Shown here: in pieces, positions 15,234 through 23,507 of the stretch
Position numbering within the stretch: the stretch's first letter is position 1
Layout: each line of letters begins with the position of its first letter
DNA from: an uncultured bacterium
GTDB lineage: Bacteria; Bacillota; Clostridia; Oscillospirales; Oscillospiraceae
Reading direction: 5' to 3'
NCBI GenBank assembly: GCA_947364395.1
Contig: CANASS010000021.1
Span: forward strand, 1-35,460
DNA: 35,460 nt
Position numbers and translations under genes: made by a program
The notes under the pieces: model-generated
What the model was told of the DNA's origin: nothing
Seen by the model: only the letters and a program-made list of their open reading frames with translations
Database searches by the model: none

Positions 15234-15975
15234 GCAGCTTTACCGCCTCGATCCCCACCCGGATGGCGGACTCGGTGTCCTCGTCCCGGGTTTGGTCCAG
15301 TCCGGCGGCGTTGCGCTCCTGGTTCCAGATCACGTGGAACGCCGACCCGCACCGCACCCCCAGGGCGGCGGCCACGGCGAACAGCGCCGCGCTCTCCATC
15401 TCGGAAGCCAGCACGCCCAGCCGCTTCCAGGCCTCCCACTTGCTCTCCAGCTCGTAGGACACCGGCATGCGCCCCGGCGAGTGCTGCCCATAGAAGGAGT
15501 CCTTACACTGAACCACCCCGGCGTGCCACCGGCGGCCCGACGCCTTGGCCGCGTCCACCAGGGCTGTGAGCACCTCGTAGTCCGCCACCGCCGGGAACTC
15601 TATGGGGGCGTACTCCCGGCTGGTCCCCTCCATCCGCACCGCCCCGGTGGCCACCACAATATCGCCGCTGGACACATCCAGCTTGATGCCGCCGCAGGTG
15701 CCCACGCGCACAAAGGTGTCCGCCCCCAGGTTGGCCAGCTCCTCCATGGCGATGGCGGCGGAGGGCCCGCCGATGCCGGTGGAGGTGACGGTCACCTTCT
15801 CCCCCAGCAGGGTCCCGGTGTAGGTGACGTACTCCCGGTTGGTGGTCACATGGACGGGGTTGTCAAAACAGCGGGCAATCTTCTCGCTCCGGCCCGGGTC
15901 TCCGGGGAGCAGACAGTACCGCCCCACCTCGCCCTCCATGCAGTTGATGTGAAATTGCCGCTCAGACGCGATCAT
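15202..15975 (-). CDS. udp: Uridine phosphorylase
   Basis: A 257-residue nucleoside phosphorylase (NP-I family). Visible motifs are LLPGDPGRSEKIA (phosphate-binding loop, residues about 22-34), TSTGIGGPSAAIA, RVGTCGGI, the base-recognition segment VQCKDSFYGQHSP, and the ribose-binding LASEMESAALF. The Gln/Lys-containing CKDSFYGQ segment and length favour uridine over purine substrates. It would convert uridine and phosphate to uracil and ribose-1-phosphate for pyrimidine salvage. ATG at 15975 has AAAGAGGTG 5-6 nt upstream; an upstream in-frame extension runs across the promoter and is rejected. Its 3' end overlaps the convergent small gene by 32 nt. Confidence 0.92.
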   Translation of the reverse strand: MIASERQFHINCMEGEVGRYCLLPGDPGRSEKIARCFDNPVHVTTNREYVTYTGTLLGEKVTVTSTGIGGPSAAIAMEELANLGADTFVRVGTCGGIKLDVSSGDIVVATGAVRMEGTSREYAPIEFPAVADYEVLTALVDAAKASGRRWHAGVVQCKDSFYGQHSPGRMPVSYELESKWEAWKRLGVLASEMESAALFAVAAALGVRCGSAFHVIWNQERNAAGLDQTRDEDTESAIRVGIEAVKLLIQRDRTRGR

Positions 15976-16008
15976 GGCCGCACCTCTTTCCTCATTTATG
16001 ATGCTTCC

Positions 16009-16037
16009 ATTATACCCTCTGCCGGAGGAAAAAGCAA
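16009..16037 (-). promoter_or_regulatory. Sigma-A promoter of udp
   Basis: On the minus strand, TTGCTT (plus 16032-16037), 17 nt, TATAAT (plus 16009-16014), about 34 nt before the ATG. Confidence 0.85.
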
Positions 16038-16119
16038 GGCGCATTGCCCTGCTCCCAGCCGGACGGAACCAGGGTTTCCCGAAGCGGCGAAAAGCGTCCT
16101 CCCGCCCCGGACCCGGCGG

Positions 16120-16174
16120 CCAGCCGCGCCCATGGGCCGGAGGGAAAGGGGCTCCGGCCCATGGGCGCGGCTGG
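16120..16174. repeat. 23-bp perfect inverted repeat in the udp / M60 divergent gap
   Basis: Arms 16120-16142 and 16152-16174 are perfectly complementary (arm begins CCAGCCGCGCCCATGGG), with a 9-nt loop. It lies between two divergent promoters, so it cannot be an ordinary terminator of an annotated gene. There is no T-tract on the minus side and only AAAATTTT on the plus side. The 15976-16293 gap contains this element and the two promoters; no gene was seen in it. Confidence 0.85.
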
Positions 16175-16203
16175 AAAATTTTCCGTGGAAACGCCGATTA
16201 TGA

Positions 16204-16232
16204 TTGACAGGGCCACTCCGGCATATTACAAT
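16204..16232 (+). promoter_or_regulatory. Sigma-A promoter of the M60 peptidase / SLH operon
   Basis: TTGACA at 16204-16209, 17 nt, TACAAT at 16227-16232. Same strong form as the MATE promoter. About 60 nt of leader precede the ATG. Confidence 0.9.
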
Positions 16233-16293
16233 GAAGTCCCGCATAATAATTTGATTTACATAACGCGGGAGCGATCAATAAGGAGTGGCAAAT

Positions 16294-19200
16294 ATGAAAG
16301 CAGCGAAGCGATTGATTTCCGGGATGCTCAGCCTGATAATGGTATGCTCCCTCTGCCTGACGGGCCTGCCCGTCTCTGCCAGAGCGGCGGACGTCCAGGC
16401 CCTCACCGGCTCCATCGGGCTCATCCTCCGATTCGACCTGCCCCAGACACCGGAAAACGCCGCCAGCCGGGGTATTCAGCTCCAGGTAACAGGCGATGGA
16501 ACGAATATCACCATTCCCCTCCCCAATGGAACGTCAGAGTTTCCCGTGGAGGTGGACAACACCAGCGGCGTCCCGCTGACAACTGAGTCCGTACTAGGTT
16601 ATTATAAGGTAGAGCTCACCGGCCTGCCCGCTGAAGGGGCGGAGTACGAGCTGACTCTTACCGGCAACGGCTATAAGACCTTCAAGACCTCCGTCACACT
16701 GGACAGCTTCTCCAAGGTTCTCATCCTGGGCACCGGGGACGGCACCTTCTCCCTGGGCGATGTAAACAACGACGGCAAGATCGACAAGGATGACCTGACT
16801 GCCATGGACAGCAAGCTGGGCACGAGCGACCCTGACTATAATCTCAATGGCGACGGCAAGGTGGACACTATCGACCTGGCTTACATCAGCCATAACATCG
16901 GCTTCACCGGCGAGGTTCAGGAGTTGGACACCACCGCCATTGTCGCTCCCAAGCTGGACAACAGCGCTGTCACCGTCACCAGCGGCAACGCGGCCGACTT
17001 GTTCCGGGACGAGGGCGATGTGACGCTGACCCCGCAAAACGGAGCGGCTCTGACCATCCCTATGACCTTCGACTCAGCTGTTGAAACCAGCCAGATTCAG
17101 ATCACCTGCCCTGACGACGCTGGCGCTGTCCAAAAGGGGACGGCCCTGGTGGAGCTGGAGGGCCAACCCTCTTTTAGCGTGCCCTTTGACGCCACCCCTC
17201 CCGAGGGAGTCCACGCCATCGGCAGGACCGTGGGAGAGCGGGTAATCACCATCGACCTGGGCAAACGGGTGCCGGTGAAAAAGGTCACTATCACCGTCAC
17301 CGCCACCCAGGGCAACCTCGGCTTCGCCGTGGTGCGCCAAATCGAATTTCTGAAGGACATCGTGCCGGAAAACCCCAAGAACGAGCAGCTCCGAATCGAG
17401 TCCGCCGTGCCGGGGGACAAGCAGGTGACCCTGAAGTGGACCGCCGTGCGCAACATCACTGGCTATGTCATCCACTACGGCTCCGGCAAAGATCTGAACC
17501 AGCAGATGTCCGTCACCTCCACCCAGGCCACGGTCACGGGGCTGGAGAACCTGAAGGCCTACCAGTTCCAGGTCACCCCTGTCAACAACGTAGGCGGCGA
17601 ATGGAGCGGCGCGCCTTCGGCTGTGGTGTCCGCCACGCCGCAGCCCGCCAATGTGCCCGGCGCCCCCTCCAACATCTCCGTGACCCCCGCCGACCAGTCC
17701 CTGCGGCTGAGCTGGGGCGGCACCAAGGACGCCTCCTATTATCAGGTGTTCTACCGCGAAAAGGGCCAGAACAGCTTTGCCCAGTACGGGGGCAATCTGT
17801 CCGGCACCTCCGTTTCTCTCACCGGGCTCACCAACGGCGTCACCTATGAGGTAGCTGTGAAGGCGGGCAACGGCAAGGGAACCGGCCCCTACTCCGCCGT
17901 CGCCTCCGGCACCCCCGACAGGGAGTCCATGGATATGCCCAACCTGCCCACGGATGACCGCATCGACAACAAATATGTAACCTCCGTCACCATGACCAAC
18001 CCCAACAACGTGGACCGGAATCTCTGCCCCAGTTTTGAGCCCCGGCAGGTGGTGGACGGCGACGCGGCCACCTACTGGGTGGCCAAGGACTGGCCGCTGG
18101 ACAGCCACTTCACCTACACCTTCGCCGAGCCCCAGGACATGAACTACGTGATCCTGGTGCCCTATCTGGCGGGGAACCATAAATACGCCCTGAATTCCTA
18201 CAAGGTGACCGCCACAGGCGCCCAGGGAGAGGTCCTGCTCAGCGAGACGCTGTACCGCGCCCCCGCCATGGACGCGCAGAAGGGCTATCTGGTGCTGCCC
18301 TTCGCCCCGGTGGAGGGGGTCAAGTCCCTGACCATCGCCCTCAACGAGCGGGAGGGTAACGGCTGCCGGGTGAGCATCTCCGAGATGGCCTTCTACAAGA
18401 GCGACAGCCTGGCGGAGGACATCGCCGCCCTCTTTGACGGCGGCTCCTTCACCGCCCTGAAGAACGACGTGACCAAGGAGAAGATCAGCGGTCTGTCCGC
18501 CCGGCTGGAGGCCAGGTCCGACTTCTACCTGGACCTGGAGCGCCTGCGCGACGAACTGAACCTGGCCCAGGCGTTGCTGGACGGCGACAACTCCGCCCTG
18601 GGCCTGGTCAAGAACGACTTCCAGAGCCGGAGCGGCAGTCTGGACAGCCAGTACGGCCAAAGCGCCAGCGACCTCCAGCCCTTGGGGGTGTCCGCCAAGG
18701 CGGAGGCCACAGTGGCCGTCTACGCCCAGCTGCCCGGCGACAAGCCGGTATACCTGGTCCCCACCCAGTATTACGGCGAGTCCGGAATCTGGCGGGGCGC
18801 GGCTGTTGAGCTGGTGAACGGCCGCAACTACATCACCGTACCCAAGATCGGCTCCCTGACCGACGAGCGGGGCGGCCCGCTGTACCTCACCTATGCCGGA
18901 GAAAATCCCCAGAACATCAAGCTCCAGGTCCGGGTGGACTCCAACGCCTCCATCGTCCCCGTGCTGGAGCTGTCCAACTGGTACAACATGGACGAAGCCG
19001 CCCGCAAAACCGCCATCCAGACCTACGTGACCCAGCTGGAGTCCTATGTGAACGCCCTGAATTCCGCCAATTTGCAGCTTAACATCCGCAACGTCACCGA
19101 AATCTCCACCCCCAGCGTGCTGCTGTCCATCCCCGCCTCCCAGGCCCTGTCCGGGTTGAGGGGGATCGGCGCGACGGCGGAGCAGATGGCCGAGGCCATG

Positions 19201-21105
19201 TACCAGAACGTGCTGGCCTGGGAGGACGAGCTCTTTGTGGCCAACAAGGTCCAGGGCATCATCAGCTCTGATACGGAAATGACCAATTACCGCTATCCCA
19301 TGACCACCCGCCAGAATATCCGCTATATGCGCATGTTCGCCGGGGCCTTCATGTACGCCGCCGGAAATCATGTGGGCGTGGGCTTTGGCTCCACCACCGG
19401 GCTGGTGTGCGGCAAGCCCGTGTCCGCCACCGGCCAGGACAAGGCCAACGGCCTGTTCGGCTGGGGCATCGCCCATGAGATCGGCCACAACATGGACAAG
19501 CTGGGCAAGGCGGAAACCACCAACAACATCTACTCCCTGGCCATCCAGGCCTACGACGGCGGCACCATGGCCCTGCCCACCCGGCTGACCAACAGCAATA
19601 TCTGGGATAAAGTCTATGAAAAGACCTCCGCAGGCCGTCCCGGCTCCGCCGGAAACGTGTTCGTCCAGCTGGGCATGTACTGGCAGCTTCACCTGGCCTA
19701 CGACAACGGCGACCAACCGCTGAAGTTCTTCAATCAGTTCTTCAAGGCCTGGAAGGCCGGGGAATATAAGGACGGCTTCACCTATGACGAACGGGTGGCA
19801 CTCATTGCCTCCAAGACGGCCAACAGGAACCTGACCGAGTTCTTCACCCGCTGGGGCATGACCCTGGGCGGAGAGGCAAAGACGATCATGGAGGCTCTGC
19901 CCGCCGAGAACCGGGCCCTCTGGTATCTCAACGACGGCTCCTACGCCGCGCGTCTGGCGGGGAACACAGGGGCTGATATGCCCTCTGTTACCCTGTCCGC
20001 CGAGGCAAAGGATAACAAGGTTGTTTTGACCATTCAGGGCGGGAATGAGTCCATTCTGGGCTATGAAATCCATCGGAACGGAAAGTCCATCGCCTTTACC
20101 ACCGGGACGACCTACACCGACGATCTGGGTCCCGCTAACAACCTGACCTACACCTACAGCGTGGTTCCCGTGGACAAGCTGGGCAACATGGGCGGGGAGG
20201 CCAAGGCGGACGAGGTGCGCATCGCCTGGGATACCCCCATCGACTCCAGCCGGTACGACATGACCCCGGAGGACGGCGCGGCCACCTTTACCATGAAGAG
20301 CGGCACGGTCTCCGTCACCGGCGTGAAAATCACCGGGACAGCGCTGACCGGAACCTACACCGTGGAGATCAAGGCCGACGCCTCCGATGACAATTGGACA
20401 ACCGCCAAGACCGGCGAGCTGTCCGGCGATGAGACAATAGGCTACTTCACCAAGCCTGGGGCGGACTCCTCCGACACCCGCATCTGGACCTACGACGCTG
20501 CGGTGGTGCGGGTCACGGGGCTTCCTGAGAACGCCCAGGTCACCCTGCTGGACTACCCCGGCGACCGGGTGGACTTCTACGGCGAAGGGGCTGTGGCCGG
20601 CAGACTGGCCGCCGACTTCTCCTACACGGACGCTGATAACAAAACGCAGATCATCAAAGAGGGTACCCTGGTCATTATCGGCACCTATCGCGGCGACCCG
20701 GTGTATAATACCGTGGATGTCGAGGGCCGCTACGACACCACCAAAGAGGCCCAGGACGATGAGAATGGCAGCGGCGTCACCGATCTGACCCGGCTCATGA
20801 ACGGCTATTCCCTGCTCTTCGCCGAGATCCCCAAGGACGGCGAGGTGAGCGACATCAGCGACGGCTTCTGGCTCTTCGTGCCCGACCTGGAGGCGGAGAA
20901 AAAATTGATGGAAAACAGCGCTTCCCAGTCCGGCGAGGACGGCTCCCTTCCCCAGGGCCCGATGGAGATCCGGGCGGTGCTCCGCCGCACCGACGACCCC
21001 AACAGCGCGGATAGTGACCGAATCACCAGCCAGACGCTGTGGGTCAGCTTCCCCGACTATGACAGCCTGCCCCAGATCGAACTGCGTGGCGGCTCCGCCC
21101 AATGA
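16294..21105 (+). CDS. Secreted multidomain M60-like metallopeptidase with dockerin, FN3 and F5/8-type modules
   Basis: A 1,603-residue secreted protein; ATG has AAGGAG 8 nt upstream. Signal peptide 1-31 (cleavage near ARA-AD). Residues 35-150 form an Ig/X-module-like domain. Residues 154-203 are a type I-like dockerin with two Ca2+ loops (GDVNNDGKIDKDD, NGDGKVDTIDL). Residues about 215-355 are beta-rich and discoidin-like. Two FN3 domains follow at about 360-545, then an F5/8-type C domain at about 559-705 (VVDGDAATYWVAKDW). A helical linker leads to the M60-like catalytic domain (about 800-1210), with zinc motif HEIGH (H1061, E1062, H1065) and a candidate third ligand E1074. An FN3-like domain lies at about 1229-1310, with unassigned beta-rich C-terminal modules after it. 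M60 (enhancin/IMPa) enzymes cleave mucin-type glycoproteins; activity here is inferred from the motif. It is co-transcribed with the SLH protein 14 nt downstream. Confidence 0.88.
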   Translation: MKAAKRLISGMLSLIMVCSLCLTGLPVSARAADVQALTGSIGLILRFDLPQTPENAASRGIQLQVTGDGTNITIPLPNGTSEFPVEVDNTSGVPLTTESVLGYYKVELTGLPAEGAEYELTLTGNGYKTFKTSVTLDSFSKVLILGTGDGTFSLGDVNNDGKIDKDDLTAMDSKLGTSDPDYNLNGDGKVDTIDLAYISHNIGFTGEVQELDTTAIVAPKLDNSAVTVTSGNAADLFRDEGDVTLTPQNGAALTIPMTFDSAVETSQIQITCPDDAGAVQKGTALVELEGQPSFSVPFDATPPEGVHAIGRTVGERVITIDLGKRVPVKKVTITVTATQGNLGFAVVRQIEFLKDIVPENPKNEQLRIESAVPGDKQVTLKWTAVRNITGYVIHYGSGKDLNQQMSVTSTQATVTGLENLKAYQFQVTPVNNVGGEWSGAPSAVVSATPQPANVPGAPSNISVTPADQSLRLSWGGTKDASYYQVFYREKGQNSFAQYGGNLSGTSVSLTGLTNGVTYEVAVKAGNGKGTGPYSAVASGTPDRESMDMPNLPTDDRIDNKYVTSVTMTNPNNVDRNLCPSFEPRQVVDGDAATYWVAKDWPLDSHFTYTFAEPQDMNYVILVPYLAGNHKYALNSYKVTATGAQGEVLLSETLYRAPAMDAQKGYLVLPFAPVEGVKSLTIALNEREGNGCRVSISEMAFYKSDSLAEDIAALFDGGSFTALKNDVTKEKISGLSARLEARSDFYLDLERLRDELNLAQALLDGDNSALGLVKNDFQSRSGSLDSQYGQSASDLQPLGVSAKAEATVAVYAQLPGDKPVYLVPTQYYGESGIWRGAAVELVNGRNYITVPKIGSLTDERGGPLYLTYAGENPQNIKLQVRVDSNASIVPVLELSNWYNMDEAARKTAIQTYVTQLESYVNALNSANLQLNIRNVTEISTPSVLLSIPASQALSGLRGIGATAEQMAEAMYQNVLAWEDELFVANKVQGIISSDTEMTNYRYPMTTRQNIRYMRMFAGAFMYAAGNHVGVGFGSTTGLVCGKPVSATGQDKANGLFGWGIAHEIGHNMDKLGKAETTNNIYSLAIQAYDGGTMALPTRLTNSNIWDKVYEKTSAGRPGSAGNVFVQLGMYWQLHLAYDNGDQPLKFFNQFFKAWKAGEYKDGFTYDERVALIASKTANRNLTEFFTRWGMTLGGEAKTIMEALPAENRALWYLNDGSYAARLAGNTGADMPSVTLSAEAKDNKVVLTIQGGNESILGYEIHRNGKSIAFTTGTTYTDDLGPANNLTYTYSVVPVDKLGNMGGEAKADEVRIAWDTPIDSSRYDMTPEDGAATFTMKSGTVSVTGVKITGTALTGTYTVEIKADASDDNWTTAKTGELSGDETIGYFTKPGADSSDTRIWTYDAAVVRVTGLPENAQVTLLDYPGDRVDFYGEGAVAGRLAADFSYTDADNKTQIIKEGTLVIIGTYRGDPVYNTVDVEGRYDTTKEAQDDENGSGVTDLTRLMNGYSLLFAEIPKDGEVSDISDGFWLFVPDLEAEKKLMENSASQSGEDGSLPQGPMEIRAVLRRTDDPNSADSDRITSQTLWVSFPDYDSLPQIELRGGSAQ

Positions 21106-21119
21106 GGAGGTTTACATTC

Positions 21120-22460
21120 ATGAAACGCACCCTTTCCCTGCTTCTGGCCGCGGCTTTGGCCGCCGCCCTGCTGGTGTGCCCGGCGGCGGCCGCCGCCCCT
21201 GCCCCCTGGGCCCAGGTTGACGGCCAGTCGTTCAGCCTCCAAGGCCTGTCCGGGCAGTATCACGCCATCCAGGTCACACTGAAGCTGAATCAGCCCGCGG
21301 CTGACACCTCTTTCCACTTTGACGCCTCCCTGTCCAACGAACAGACCTATACCACCTGCACCACAGACGGGAACAACCTGACCCTTTATGTGTCCTCCGG
21401 GTGCCTGCTGAACCAGGGCGGCTCCTTCTCCCTGGGTTCTCTGTCCGGCCAGGGCCTCACCTTGGAGAGCGTCTCCAACCTGAAGCTGATTAAAGTGGGC
21501 CTCAATCCCTCGGACACGCAGACCCTTGACTATGACACCGTGAGCAAAACCAACGGCTCCTCCTCTGGCTCCGGCGGAAACGGCGGCGGGTACTACCCCG
21601 ACTCGAGTGGGAACGGCGGCTACTACCCGGGCTCCGGCGGAAACGGCGGCGCCACCCGCTATTCGGTGGGGGCGGCCTCCGCCGTCGGCGGCGCCCTTCG
21701 GCTCAGCTCCACCCACGCCGCCCAGGGGGAGACGGTCACCGTCACCGCCACACCCAATTCCGGCTACCGCTTCCAGTCTCTGACCGTCACCGACAGCGCG
21801 GGCCGGGGGATCGCCGCCACCAACCTGGGCGGCGGCAAGTGGTCCTTCACCATGCCCGCCTCCGCCGTCACCGTCACCGCCAGCTTCACCCCCGACCAGT
21901 CCAGCGCCCTGCCCTTCACCGACTTGGGAGACAGCGACTGGTTCCGGGACTCCGTGGCCTACGTCTACAGCCACCAGCTGATGAACGGCACCGCTCCCGA
22001 CGCTTTCTCCCCCTATGGAACCACCACCAGGGCCATGATCGTCACCATCCTGTACCGCTACGAGGGCTCTCCGGCGGCGGGAGGCTCCAGCTTCCAGGAC
22101 GTTCCGGCGGGGCAGTACTATACCAGCGCCGTGGCCTGGGCCGCCCAGCACGGGGTGGTTAACGGCTACAACAGCACCCAATTCGCCCCCAACGACAGCA
22201 TCACGCGGGAGCAGATGGCGGCTATTCTCTACCGCTACGCCCAGTACAAGGGGCTGGACGTGAGCGGCCGGGCGGACCTGTCCCGCTATACCGACGGGAA
22301 CCGGGTGAGCTCCTACGCCAGGGACCCCATGTCCTGGGCCAACCATCAGTCCTTCATCAACGGGGTGGACAGCCACACCCTTCAGCCCGGCGGATTCGCC
22401 AGCCGGGCCCAGGTGGCCACCATCCTCATGCGGTTCTGCCAATACGTGGAGAACCCGTGA
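21120..22460 (+). CDS. S-layer-homology (SLH) cell-surface protein
   Basis: A 446-residue exported protein; GAGGAGG overlaps the stop of the preceding gene and lies 9 nt before ATG 21120. Signal peptide about 1-25 (Ala-rich). Residues about 27-140 are a beta-rich domain of unknown type (AIQVTLKLNQPAADTSF, then NLTLYVSSGCLLNQGGS). A Gly/Ser/Tyr linker follows at about 145-178, then a B-repeat-like domain (about 190-261, GETVTVTATPNSGYRFQSL). Three C-terminal SLH motifs (about 264-309, 324-375, 386-440) start at FTDLGDSDWF, FQDVPAGQYY and SRYTDGNRV, each ending in a TRAM/TREQ/SRAQ-type helix. SLH triplets bind pyruvylated secondary wall polymers, so this is a non-covalent wall anchor. Its operon position suggests it anchors or partners the dockerin-bearing peptidase. 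No canonical cohesin signature was recognised. Confidence 0.92.
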   Translation: MKRTLSLLLAAALAAALLVCPAAAAAPAPWAQVDGQSFSLQGLSGQYHAIQVTLKLNQPAADTSFHFDASLSNEQTYTTCTTDGNNLTLYVSSGCLLNQGGSFSLGSLSGQGLTLESVSNLKLIKVGLNPSDTQTLDYDTVSKTNGSSSGSGGNGGGYYPDSSGNGGYYPGSGGNGGATRYSVGAASAVGGALRLSSTHAAQGETVTVTATPNSGYRFQSLTVTDSAGRGIAATNLGGGKWSFTMPASAVTVTASFTPDQSSALPFTDLGDSDWFRDSVAYVYSHQLMNGTAPDAFSPYGTTTRAMIVTILYRYEGSPAAGGSSFQDVPAGQYYTSAVAWAAQHGVVNGYNSTQFAPNDSITREQMAAILYRYAQYKGLDVSGRADLSRYTDGNRVSSYARDPMSWANHQSFINGVDSHTLQPGGFASRAQVATILMRFCQYVENP

Positions 22461-22490
22461 CCTGCCCCCAGTTATTCCCTCATAAAAAGT

Positions 22491-22529
22491 AAACGAGACG
22501 CCTCCGCCAAAGCGGAGGCGTCTCGTTTT
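22491..22529. terminator. Bidirectional terminator between SLH gene and lipoprotein gene
   Basis: Seventeen-base arms (22491-22507 and 22512-22528) with a CAAA loop. A T-run follows on + (CGTTTTA), and TTTACTTTTT follows on the minus strand. It ends both convergent operons. Confidence 0.9.
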
Positions 22530-22554
22530 ATCCCGCGTCAATGACCGCGCCGTC

Positions 22555-22956
22555 CTAGTCCGGGTCCGGCATCTGGGTGCTGGTGAGGAGGTTCAGGCCC
22601 GCCGCCCCGTCCCGGGCAGTAACGTACCACCGCTCTCCCTCGGGCGGGGCTTCCCGGATGGTGGTCTGGGCCAGCGCCCCCTCCACCACATCGTTCGCAA
22701 CCTTGTCGTACACATACACAGTCACCGGGTACTCCCCCGCCTCGAAACCGAAGGTCTCCCCCCGCTTCAGGGGGCTGCTGTCGGCGTTCCGGGTTCCCCC
22801 GTTCCGATCTTGAAAGTCCACCACCACCTCCACGATCACCGCGTCCGACCGGTTGACGAACACCAGGCCGTAGTCGATCACATCACCGGCGCTGCCGCAG
22901 CCGGGCAGGGCGGCAAGGCACAGCGCCGCCAAAAACAGACAAAGTGCTTTTTTCAT
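22555..22956 (-). CDS. Small lipoprotein of unknown function
   Basis: A 133-residue precursor with a lipoprotein signal peptide: MKKALCLFLAALCLAALPGC, lipobox LPGC with the lipidated Cys at residue 20. The mature part is a short beta-rich domain (YGLVFVNRSDAVIVEVVVDFQD; GETFGFEAGEYPVTVYVYD) with no catalytic motif I recognise. It should sit on the outer face of the cytoplasmic membrane. AAGGGGG lies about 9 nt before the ATG and directly follows the stop codon of the upstream lipoprotein gene (14-nt gap), so the two are cotranscribed. Function cannot be assigned. Confidence 0.8.
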   Translation of the reverse strand: MKKALCLFLAALCLAALPGCGSAGDVIDYGLVFVNRSDAVIVEVVVDFQDRNGGTRNADSSPLKRGETFGFEAGEYPVTVYVYDKVANDVVEGALAQTTIREAPPEGERWYVTARDGAAGLNLLTSTQMPDPD

Positions 22957-22970
22957 CGTGATAATCCCCC

Positions 22971-23423
22971 TTAAGTGTCGAATTCGTAGTAATACAGCCG
23001 CTCATTTTTGCCGTCATACACCGCCAGAGTGAAATTCCAGGAATAGCGCTGGTGCAGCTCGCTGTCGTCAAAGGGGTCCTGGCTCTGGCTGTGGCGGTCA
23101 TAGAGGTAATAAAATCCCTCCTTCACCCCCTTCGGCCCACCCACCAGCTCCAGCGCCTCGGCCCCGTTTTCCGACAGAGGCAGGGGCTTCCAGCCGGGGA
23201 GCTCCCCCAGCTGTCCGGCCAAGCCGCCGATCTCCACTTCCGCCGCGGTCAGGCCGTCGCCGTGAAAGCCGCCGTGGCTGTCCTCATAACGCACCAGCAC
23301 CCAGGCGGACAGGTCCAGCCCCAGCGCCCTGCCCAGCTGGCGCAGCTCCCGGAGCTCTCCATCTCCGCCGCAGGCCGTAAGCAGCCCAAGAAAAATCAAC
23401 ATCAGGGTAAAAAGTCGTTTCAT
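22971..23423 (-). CDS. Lipoprotein of unknown function
   Basis: A 150-residue precursor; ATG 23423 has GAGAGGAAAA upstream, and the longer upstream frame lacks a signal sequence at its start. The signal peptide MKRLFTLMLIFLGLLTAC carries lipobox LTAC with Cys at 18. The mature part begins acidic (GGDGELRELRQLG) and contains aromatic-rich segments (FYYLYDRHSQSQDPFDDSE and LYYYEFDT). No family is recognised. It is first of a two-gene lipoprotein unit; I could not identify a clear promoter in the short gap before it. Confidence 0.8.
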   Translation of the reverse strand: MKRLFTLMLIFLGLLTACGGDGELRELRQLGRALGLDLSAWVLVRYEDSHGGFHGDGLTAAEVEIGGLAGQLGELPGWKPLPLSENGAEALELVGGPKGVKEGFYYLYDRHSQSQDPFDDSELHQRYSWNFTLAVYDGKNERLYYYEFDT

Positions 23424-23451
23424 ACTACGTTTTCCTCTCTGAAATAGGCTG

Positions 23452-23492
23452 AAAAAGACCACCCCCATGGCCGGAGGCGGTCATGCGGTCTT
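23452..23492 (-). terminator. Terminator of the DUF2975/YozG operon
   Basis: AAGACC (plus 23487-23492 on the minus strand) pairs with GGTCTT (plus 23455-23460) around a GC-rich inner stem (ACCGCC/GGGGGT, one mismatch). TTTTT follows on the minus strand. The plus side is also T-rich. Confidence 0.7.
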
Positions 23493-23507
23493 ATTTTTCT
23501 TTGGTTT

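Noticed and set aside
17074..21102. Minus-strand frame of 1,342 codons opposite the M60 gene
   Set aside because: It consists mainly of Gly/Val/His/Gln stretches typical of an antisense GC-rich frame. The plus strand has promoter, RBS, signal peptide and recognisable domains.
21120..21200. Possible lipoprotein signal (LLVC) in the SLH protein
   Set aside because: The residue before Cys is Val, outside the lipobox rule, and SLH proteins are wall-anchored; a signal peptidase I site fits better.
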